64,000 nucleotides of DNA from Pleurotus ostreatus/Saccharomyces cerevisiae fusant. Taxonomy: Eukaryota; Opisthokonta. Of the stretch, positions 56,168 through 64,000 are shown in pieces. The first letter of the stretch is position 1; each line of letters opens with the position of its first letter. The notes beneath the pieces were generated by a model. That model did no database searches. It was not told the DNA's origin and saw only the letters and a program-made list of their open reading frames with translations. The stretch spans positions 62,001 to 126,000 of the forward strand of contig JAMQCK010000004.1 of NCBI GenBank assembly GCA_024196135.1, given 5' to 3'. Made by a program: the position numbers and the translations under genes.

Positions 56168-58009
56168 ATGCTCATCAAGTTCATCCCCGAGGCCCCGCAG
56201 CCGACCGTCCTCTTCTCGCTCGCCTTCCCCGAGCTCGAGGAGCGAGGCGTGCAGAAGCCCCACGCGTGGAACATCCAGCTGAGCGCGCTCTCGAACGAGG
56301 ACCTCGAGGTCCCGAGCGACAGCCACGCGCTCGACAAGGCAGCTGGCATCCCAAGCCTCCTGGATGAGGTTCTTTTCGATGTCCCCGCCCGCGCGGTGTC
56401 GTGTCGCTACCAGGACGGTGCCGTCCTGCAGTGGCGCATGGAGGGTGTCGAGTGCCTGCGCGCACTCAGCAGGGTGCTTGAGGACGTCAACGAGTCCGCC
56501 GCACAGCAGGAGCGCGACGAGCAGCGCTCAAGGGCGGAGCAGAAGAAGGCGGCAGGTCAAGAGTCGCTCAATTCGCCGCCTGCGACGGTCAAGACGCACC
56601 GGCACAAGAAGCAGAGGTCGCTGCTGATGTCCCTTGTTGCGTGAGTGGCCATTCCTTCTAACCGACCTCGTTACTGACGTCTATACAGGTCTATCGTTCC
56701 CCACCACTCTCATAGTCGGTCCATACCCTCATCACCGACGACCCCGTCACTCCCTTCCACATCTGAAGCCAGCACTGCACAGGACGACTTCATGCTTGCA
56801 CTGCAGGCCTCGCAAACCGTCAAGCCCGGCCTATCACCGCGAGCCCTTCGTCGGCGCGCTCGATCCACCCTCGTGGACGCTTTCCGCCGCTTTGTCCTTC
56901 CGGAGCTATCCAGACGTTTCCCCGTCCACGGTTACTACGTCTGGGTTCTGCAAAGCATGCTGCGCCGCACCCTCGCTCGCATGTCAGAGCTTGTCGACCT
57001 CTTCGGTGGCCGGGTGCCCGATATGCGCCCCGGCATGCACTTCTTGCCGGACACATCAGTCCCGTCTTCGATCTTCTACTCCTCAGACGAGGAAGATGGG
57101 GATAACGATTCGACAGACGACGAAAGCTCTGTGCATACACCCTCTTCCGCACACTTTGGCTCGATCCCGGCCCGCCACCACCTGACTTCCACGTCTTCGT
57201 ACCACACCTGTCGCTCGACAACGACGCTTCCGCCCGCAGAAGTCGCGGAGTACCGCGGTTTCTTCGAGCTGACCCGTCGGCTACGCTCACTGCTCCTCGC
57301 ATGTCACGTCCGCCAGGAGCAGATGCAGAACGAGCAGCGCCACCGCGAGGCCGTGCTCGAAGTCCGCTCACGGCGCCGTGCATGGCTCAACCGAGCACTT
57401 GTCCCCGGCCGCATCGGCGCGATCTCGCAATCCGGCCTCGCGATGCCCTTCCAGAGCTCACGCCTCGCGCAGGCAGTGTGGACATCGGACGACTGGGAAT
57501 ACGCACCGGACCCGCCGCGCGACGCGCTCGCAGAGCTGATCGCGTGCGGGGAGGACGTAAGCCGGCTGACGGCGGGCCTGCGGCGGACGCGCTCGACCGC
57601 GAGCGACATGCTGTTCCCTGTGTCGGAGGTTGATGGGGAGTGCGAGGACGAGGATGCGGCGACGCGCGAGTTTGAGCTTGAGCTGGGCATGGGCGACCTG
57701 TCGCTGACGGACGAGCCCGTGCCGGTGCCTTCGCTCGCGGAGGAGCGTGTGCCGTGGGCGGCGGGTGGGAGCGACTCGGACGAGGAGCCCGTTGCGCTGC
57801 AGGCGCCGCCACTGGCCCCGCGGCGGCGTACGCGGAGCATGCACCAGCAGCGGCTGGACGTGAAGACGCCCGCGCAGCTGGGGATCGTGCAGGCATCGGC
57901 GGGCGTAACCGAGTTCGGCGCGCTAAAGCCGCTATCGCAGGTGGAGAGGGTTCTCGGGGAGGACGAGTTCACGCTGGGGATGGACGTGCCGGTATCGGTG
58001 GGGCGATAG
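56168..58009 (+). CDS. Uncharacterised protein, 597 residues
   Basis: Exons 56168-56640 and 56689-58009 join in phase (phase 2). I do not recognise a named domain. Residues 1-110 are a compact mixed region (MLIKFIPEAPQPTVLFSLAF, then EVLFDVPARAVSCRYQDGAV). A charged Gln/Glu/Arg-rich helix and a Lys/Arg patch (KTHRHKKQRS) follow. From about 200 there is a conserved-looking helical block: MLALQASQTVKPGLSPRALR, RSTLVDAFRRFVLPELSRRF and GYYVWVLQSMLRRTLARM. The rest alternates helical parts (EVAEYRGFFELTRRLRSLLL) with acidic and Ser-rich linkers and ends MDVPVSVGR. There is no signal peptide or transmembrane segment. Similar proteins are, as I recall, found as hypothetical proteins in other Agaricomycetes, so it is probably a conserved basidiomycete-specific gene. 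Confidence 0.75.
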
Positions 58010-59448
58010 GCGCGCGATCGCCGTCAAGATTTTCTTCAACATCATGCTGCTCATTGCTCACTCACGCTGCTTTCCGGATCTCTCGCACGCACGGGAACAA
58101 GACTCCTCATACTCATCACCATCGACCCATGAACCCAATACCTAATCAACATCACCAACCGAAACCAATATTCATACAACAACCAACTTTGCTGGCATTT
58201 CTGGAACCATCGCTGCATTCAATTCATATCTGGCCTAATCGCTGCATTTTCCCCGAGCCGCTTTCGTGCTCCGTGTATTATCTAGCATCTCTCATCTGTT
58301 CGTGTTATTCGTTGTTCGTCCTTGGTCCTCGGTCTTCGCTTATCACCTAGTATACGCCTGCTCTTTCACGCACCACCCATCCACCCATCCTCCCCTTCAC
58401 TCCAACCTGCTCGATCATTCCACCATAACATCACAAGTAACTTACAACACGCTGCCGCTTCCCCTGTCGCATATTCACGCCTATTTAATCTACCTACGTA
58501 CACACATACATACAAACATATCGCCACAGCATGCGTACTTACTCTGCAGCCCTTAAGGGGCTGTGAACTCATCCGGTACAACGACCCCCATAACTTCAAT
58601 CCGTATTCTGGCGGCTGCGTACTTACCGGCTTACCTACCTTCCTGTCATCCATCTTCCTCCCTTCGCCCTTCCCAGTACCGAGTACCCTATGTCCCCGTA
58701 TAATCTCTCGCGGGGTCCGTAGGCGTCCCCAGTGCCTTTGTTCATCATAACACCAAATCGTATGGAAAGCGCGCTTGTCGGGCAGGACAAGTGCTCTATG
58801 GCAGTTTGTTCTTTTTTCTGGCGTCTTCAGTCGGAAGCATCATCCACCTCCATTATATTCCGCCGCCGGTTCCTGGGCGTACACTCTATCGCACAATTGC
58901 GATGAAATTGCAACTCGCCAGGCCTCGATAAGTTCAACAATACACGTGACCATGAGAAATGGGCGCGGGCGTGGCTGTGAATTCAATTCTCACACTCGTT
59001 GTCCAACGTGTTTCCTTCTTCCACTGCTTCCCAACGACCTTGGGCTTCATCGCAATATTTCCCGAACATATATGTGACCAGCGAGGCTCTCTTGCACTAG
59101 CGCTCTCTTCGAACTCCTGTCTCCTGATCACGCAGAAATAGTCCCCTGCGGGATGTTACTCAAGTTGAACGTTTGAGCCGAATGTGAGGTAGCCGCGCAA
59201 TGCCCTCGGAGGTCGGCAGCGGGCACTGGTATCCCGGCTGGCTGGGAAAAGGTGGGGTGCGAAGGATGTGAGCGCTCGACGACCTTGGACTGTGCTATCA
59301 TCTGGGTCGACGGACCGGGTGAGAGGAAGCCTGTCACGGTGAGTGTCCGCTGCATGTGCGTTTCCGACCCTTGGTTTGGCTGATGTCCCTTTTGGGCTTG
59401 TAGTTAAGAGCGCAAGTTCGAGTTTCGCGGTTTTGAAGCGCAAAAAAT
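58010..59448. other. Intergenic, 1.4 kb
   Basis: The first 700 bp are AT- and pyrimidine-rich, consistent with a long 3' UTR and spacer. The rest is the presumed promoter of the F-box gene at 59449. Small frames present look random. Confidence 0.45.
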
Positions 59449-60874
59449 ATGGTTAGCGACCGACTAGAGGTCGCATTTCCGTGTCTCCCTCAGGAGCTAT
59501 TCGAGCACATCCTCAGCCTGACAGATACGGCGACCTGCATAACGCTCGGGCTCGTATGCCGCGCACTCGTCGAGCCAAGCCGTCGACGTGCCTTTCAGAG
59601 GCTCAGAATGCATCGCATGAACACTCCCGCAGGTGTCGCCTCCTTTCGAGCACTCGACACACTGCTCGAATCGCCTCTCTGCACGCTCACGCCCCATATT
59701 CGCTGGGTGGCACTCGACAAGCCCCCACCCTTCGACAGGTGCATAAAGGAGGCGCTGACCTGCTTCCAACGGCTGCCCAATCTTTCGACTCTCCGCATTG
59801 AGGCGCCGAAGAACGATCTCTCGTCGGGTCTAATCGACGTGGCGCCTTATGTCTGCCGCGTGCCCACGCTGACGAGCCTCACCTTGAGCCACGTTGGCTT
59901 CCTCACCTTCGCCGGTTTCGCGGCCACCATCTGCGCGCTTCCACAGCTCGAGATCCTCTCCCTCTACCAGATACGCGTGGGGTACACCAACGGGCTCGTC
60001 GCCTTTCCCGCAGCGCCCCAGCCACAAAATACACTCGCACTAGCGAACCTGCGTGTCCTGCGCTGCTACATGACGGACGAGTGTATCAATTTTCAGCGGG
60101 AATTCTTGGCGTGGGCGGGCGCGCTGGGCATACGTCCACCAATTCGGCGCCTGCAGGCATGCCCGTCGTGGGGGGATTGGGGGATGGCGTCGATTGCGGC
60201 GGCCTTTATGACCGGGCTGGCGGGGACGCTCACGACGCTGGCGGTCCATGCAATCGAGCGGATAAATTTCACGTCGACCGATCGTAAGCAGCGCCTTGTC
60301 ACTCGGTTTGTCTTCTAGCCTAGCTGACCTTTGTGCGTTGTTAACTTTAGTGCAACTCTTCGACTTCGCACACATGCTACATCTGCGCTCCATTATAGCT
60401 GAGCCCATACGCCTCACTTGGCACGAAGTCAGCGACCTGGGCAGTAGGCTGCTGGACTTCATCAGTCTAGCACTCACGGCGCCGGCGCTGCGCAAGCTCA
60501 CTATCACGCTCGTGTTCGACCGCGAGGACGCGCTCAAGGTGCTCGACAACTTCATGGACTGGGCGGAGTTGGATGCGCGTGCGGCGCGTCTGAAGCAGTT
60601 GGACGAACTGCAGTTTGCGTTGGGCGGGTGCTCGAAGGCGCTGCAGCAGCAGGGTATCTACCAGACGGCGGAGCGACGTCTTCGACATATGATGCCTCAA
60701 ATGGAAGAGAAAGACATCCTGACGATAAGAATGCCTCGCGCTCCCCGTGGTACGTTTCCCTATGCATTGTGTAAGATGAAGTGCCGAGCGCTGATCAGCA
60801 CTTTAGATGCGTCGCAAGATATGATAGCGGAAGAAAGGTTTGAAGCCTTGATATACTCGACCATGTTCTCATAG
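59449..60874 (+). CDS. F-box protein with LRR-like region
   Basis: The ATG at 59449 leads to an F-box at about residues 9-50: FPCLPQELFEHILSL, ATCITLGLVCRALVEPSRR. The body has irregular leucine-rich segments (LPNLSTLRIEA, VPTLTSLTLSHVGFL, LPQLEILSLYQI, LANLRVLRCYM), as in Agaricomycete F-box/LRR proteins that select substrates for SCF ligases. A phase-1 intron with a GTAAGC donor (about 60288-60350) joins to LQLFDFAHMLHLRSI and a last region with APALRKLTITLVFD. A second possible intron (GTACGT...TTTAG, about 60750-60807) is in frame either way, so the final 40 residues are uncertain. The substrate is unknown. Confidence 0.75.
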
Positions 60875-61461
60875 TATATGTCCTCAAATAAAATACCCGC
60901 TCGTCTCGAGTCGTTACAGATAATTTCTCGAAGGATGCACGTCTGCGTGTGACGTGACATGTTCGACTTTCGGCAAATCCCGCAAGGTCGTCTGTTCATC
61001 CCTTCTTTCGAATACGATGCCCCACCTTCGAACCCTGGGAGGATAGACGCCGTCGCTTACCGGTCCTTATACTGAGGTCAGTCCAATCCCTTCCCTGCAT
61101 CCTTGCATAAGAGTCGGAAAGAGCTTACCAACCTGTTTCACGGGGTGATCCCCCTCGCGCGCCCGGGTGTGTGTAAGCCATCGAGCGCTTGGACGCGAAG
61201 GTGAATAATTCATCCCTCCTGTTTGTTTCAGCGCCTTTTCCCTGATTTTTTCGGTTTACCAAGCTCGTGGGCACTACGAGGTGCTTTCAGAGATTCTCAC
61301 TGAGCACTTTGGCGCGTCTTGCAAGCGAAAGGAGAGTCTGTGCAAGCAGGAGAGCTATGTGTACATGCAAGAGCGTCTATAAAATGCAACTCGAGGCGAG
61401 AATACAGGACATCCCCCAGCCCTTCGCTATTTCCCGGCGTCACTGAGTTCGACCCTTCGCA
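60875..61461. other. Intergenic, F-box gene to SMP-30-like gene
   Basis: About 590 bp. Contains a clear TATAAAA element near its right end (listed separately). No gene was seen. Confidence 0.45.
61378..61384 (+). promoter_or_regulatory. TATA box of the SMP-30-like gene
   Basis: TATAAAA, 84 bp upstream of the start codon at 61462 and within a GC-rich context. Confidence 0.5.
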
Positions 61462-62541
61462 ATGTTCAATCGCATTCATCTCGCCGTCCTCTTCGGCATT
61501 GCATCTTTGGCTATCTATAAAGCGCCTACATTCTTGAACCAGGGTGAGCCTTTGCGACTTTGCCTCGCCTCTCCTCTAAGCTGACCATCTCGAGTAGGAC
61601 ATGCGGTGACTCCGAGCATCCACGAGGTATATGCCTTTCCGGTCAACACTTCCGTTGAGAATCTCGCCGTCCGACGGTCTGGCGAAGTCCTCGCCACTGT
61701 CGACTCAGCGCCTGAGCTCTGGCACATCAAGCCATTCAGCAGCGAGGAGCCTACGCTCGTATACGACTTCCCGGGCTACGAGAGCCTGCTCGGCATCGTG
61801 GAGGTCGAGGACGACCAGTTCTACGTCGCCGCGGGCAACTTTTCCGTCTTCACGCTCGCGTCCGCGAAGGGCTCCTACGCTATCTTCCACGTCGACATGT
61901 CCCCTTTCCGCGCCTCCCAGGGCACAGTGCAGACTTCAGCCATCATCAAGAAGGTCACGGACGTCCCGGAGGGCGAGCTGCTGAACGGCCTCGGCCTCTT
62001 CTCCCAGGAGAAGGGTCTGGTGTACGTCGCGGACTCCGGCTCCGGCATCATCTACCTCCTCGACGTACGCACCGGCGCGTACTGGCCTGCCATCCACGAC
62101 GCGCTCAGCGTGAAGGGCGACCCGTACCCGTATTACCCCGCCGCGAACGGCGTGCGCTACGACGCGCGTGGGCGCGCGGTGTACTTCACGAACGTCGCGC
62201 AGGCGGTGTTCGCGCGCGTCCCCGTGTTCGCGAACGGCAGCGCGAATGGCGCGGCGGAGGTGGTCGCCCAGGGGGAGCTGTACGACGACTTCGTGCTGGA
62301 TGAGGAGGCGAACGCGATTGTCGCTGTCTTCGGCAGCAGCGATGTCATTCGAGTTGATGGGAGGACTGGGGAGAGCACTGTCATCGCGGGGAGCACGAAC
62401 AGTACCGACCTGCAAGCGGCGACGGCTGTGGCCTGGGGTCGCACGAAGCGCGACAGCCGCAGCCTCTACGTGTCGAGGAATGGAGGTGTCGTTGGCTTTC
62501 CTACACCGGTTGGCGGCGCCGTCATGCGCATAGATCTGTAG
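61462..62541 (+). CDS. SMP-30/gluconolactonase-like beta-propeller protein
   Basis: Exons 61462-61543 and 61598-62541 join in phase (phase 1) to 341 residues. The N-terminus MFNRIHLAVLFGIASLAIY is a signal peptide or anchor. The rest reads as repeated beta-propeller blades: VENLAVRRSGEVLATVDS, SLLGIVEVEDDQFYVAAG, LLNGLGLFSQEKGLVYVADS followed by GSGIIYLLDV, then AANGVRYDARGRAVYFTNVA, DDFVLDEEANAIVAVFGSSD and TAVAWGRTKRDSRSLYVSRN. The N-G-x-x-x-D-type and YVADS motifs are typical of six-bladed SMP-30 propellers, many of which are calcium-dependent lactonases. Fungal secreted versions of this kind have no assigned substrate. A strong TATA box lies 84 bp upstream. Confidence 0.78.
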
Positions 62542-62674
62542 CAGAATTCTTCGAGTTGGCGCAAGGGTGGTATTAGCCTTGCCATGTTCGCGCGTGCTTG
62601 CGTGCAAGTACGGGAGACTGGGAACTACAATGTATGTCTCAATTCTTGATAATACACTCCGTCAGTCGTCCAGT

Positions 62675-64000
62675 TTATATGAGAATAAGCCCGTTCGTAG
62701 CACCCTTCCGCACGCGTACGTAGCGCCGTATGCGATCGTCTGCTGCTGGGAGCGGATCGTCAAATCGATCCCACGTCGGGTTCGTCGACGTCGGCCTGAC
62801 AGAGAGGTCCAACAGCCACGCTCTGCTGCGGCCATGCTCTTCCGAAACCAAAGGAGGAGGCCGCGGTGTGATTGTTGGGTCGCCGACGCATTGTCTGATG
62901 AAGTACCGCTCGAAGAAGGTCATTGCCAAAGGACAGAGCCTTGCAAGTTCGGTCAGCACATCTCGAGCTGCAGGGCGCACTGTTAGTTCGTTAAACAATC
63001 AAAGCGTGAGTATACTCACGTTCGCGTGCACTCAGGCCTCGGGTGCACTCGGCGCGATGATGGTCCCGCCAATGTTCCCGCTGACAGCGCTTGGAGCAGT
63101 ATGCCACTTGTACGCAAGCGCAGATTCTAGCGTGATATGCGTTCACGGGCCTAGGGCACTGCGGAAGCCTTGATAAGGGTACGAGAACGAGTGCATGTAC
63201 TAACAGATACATACCTCGGGGTTGTGACAACGCTCGGTAACTTTGCGGACCCATTTCTTGGTCCTCTTCAGGATACGATAATACTTGACATCGCGAAAGG
63301 TGAACCATGCGTACGCCGGCCAGTAGTCAAGCAAGGATGCTATGTCCCACCTCTCAGGGTGAAGCTTCCCACCCATTTTCCGTATGGCAAGCAAGGTGTC
63401 TGGCCAGACGAGTGCCGGGATCAGAGCGTCAAGGAGGTAGGTATTGAGATATCCACGGTACTGCCGGTATTTTATTGAGTCGTATGATCCCGGCCGGGCG
63501 TTTCTGTCTCCGGTGACGATCGTGGATAGGATCGGAAGGACGCCTATGCGTATGGCGTCAAGCATCGAATTGTTTGAGTCGCCATGCACAGTGAGGGGCG
63601 TCAAGTGGGGCATCCAGAATACGATGAGTTTGTGGCAATCGGATGCGTCGACTGCCATTGGGGGGCCCTCAAAGGCGCGGGCGAGTAAGTGGGTTACGAA
63701 GCGGATGCCCCTTGTGGTGCAGAAGTTGTTGAATGTAGCCTCGGAGGCGCACATGTACCTGGTAAAGGCGAAGTACGCAGCGAACGTTCTGGACCAGGAT
63801 CTCTGAGCGGGTGGCACGTCGAAGAGTGCTCGGGCCCCGCGGAGCAAGAAGCACAGGAGAGAGCCTGGATTTGCGTCCTCGAAGACGGCGATATCATCGG
63901 CGAACTTGGTTTTGTAGACATCCTTCTGGAAGAGCGCCCAAAGATTATCGACGAGGGTGTGAAGCGGAAGAGCGTGCGACAAGTCCCGACTGTTAGCCGA
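62675..64000 (-). CDS. MYND-finger protein, family copy 7 (5' end outside window)
   Basis: The open frame enters from the right edge. Exon 1 runs to 63215, exon 2 is 63158-63020 (139 nt, as in copy 4), and exon 3 is 62979-62675. All junction phases match the other copies (0, then 1). The helical part is diverged but keeps DIAVFEDANPGSLLCFLL, DALIPALVWPDTLLAIRKM and the CHN before the intron. The finger has CP, ICACVQVAYCS, RCQREHW and H-x3-C, so the ligands are kept, although the usual Gly after CxC is Val. The C-terminal domain starts late (AMTFFERYFIRQ) and keeps DDPLPAADDRIRRYVRVRKG, but it ends LILI instead of the usual W-stop. It is the most distant copy and lies 13 kb from the tandem array. 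No function is known. Confidence 0.8.

Noticed and set aside
1..64000. CRISPR arrays, bacterial operons, rRNA genes, telomeric repeats
   Set aside because: No regularly spaced repeats, no ribosomal RNA sequence and no telomere-like arrays were seen; the gene structure is eukaryotic throughout.

Overview
The window is nuclear DNA of a filamentous basidiomycete, most likely an Agaricomycete and possibly a polypore. Coding DNA is GC-rich. Almost every gene is broken by introns of about 45-60 nt with GTRNGT donors and YAG acceptors. The gene content (multi-intron OPT transporter, GtaA-type glutaminase, protoglobin, MYND-finger expansion, DUF659-type hAT transposon) fits that group. No bacterial, viral, plasmid or CRISPR features were seen. 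Gene models were built by hand from frames, splice consensus and family recall; all naming is from memory of families, with no searches run.

Layout. 0-12.5 kb: the 3' part of an oligopeptide transporter (+), a heterotrimeric G-protein alpha subunit (-), a membrane-anchored GtaA-like glutaminase (-) and APC11 (+). 12.5-24.6 kb: a gene-poor stretch, a PSP1-domain protein (+), the first MYND-finger gene (+) followed by a solo copy of its C-terminal domain, a coiled-coil HAUS1-like protein (-) head to head with RGP1 (+), and an intron-containing tRNA-Ala(CGC). 24.9-31.7 kb: a second MYND gene (-), with a DNA transposon next to its 5' end that encodes one intact Ulp1 protease-hAT transposase fusion. 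32-40.5 kb: a protoglobin sensor protein (+), TRM2 (+), an F-box protein (-) and a MAM3/CNNM transporter (+). 40.9-49.8 kb: a tandem same-strand array of four MYND genes, the last a pseudogene with two frameshifts. 50-62.5 kb: a secreted, membrane-anchored S33-type peptidase (-), a second copy of tRNA-Ala(CGC) on the opposite strand, a DUF1769 protein (-), an uncharacterised 597-residue protein (+), an F-box/LRR-like protein (+) and an SMP-30-like beta-propeller protein (+). The right edge cuts a seventh MYND gene (-).

The main theme is the MYND family: seven full or near-full copies plus a fragment in 64 kb. All share a long helical N-terminal region, a MYND-like zinc finger and a conserved C-terminal domain of about 95 residues that often ends in W-stop. 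The two introns that bracket the finger are conserved in position and phase in nearly every member. Copies range from intact, through one with lost zinc ligands and a new 5' exon, to a frameshifted pseudogene and a one-domain relic, which is the signature of a rapidly duplicating and decaying lineage-specific family. The other genes are mostly single-copy core functions (APC11, RGP1, TRM2, MAM3, G alpha) and do not form an obvious pathway with it.
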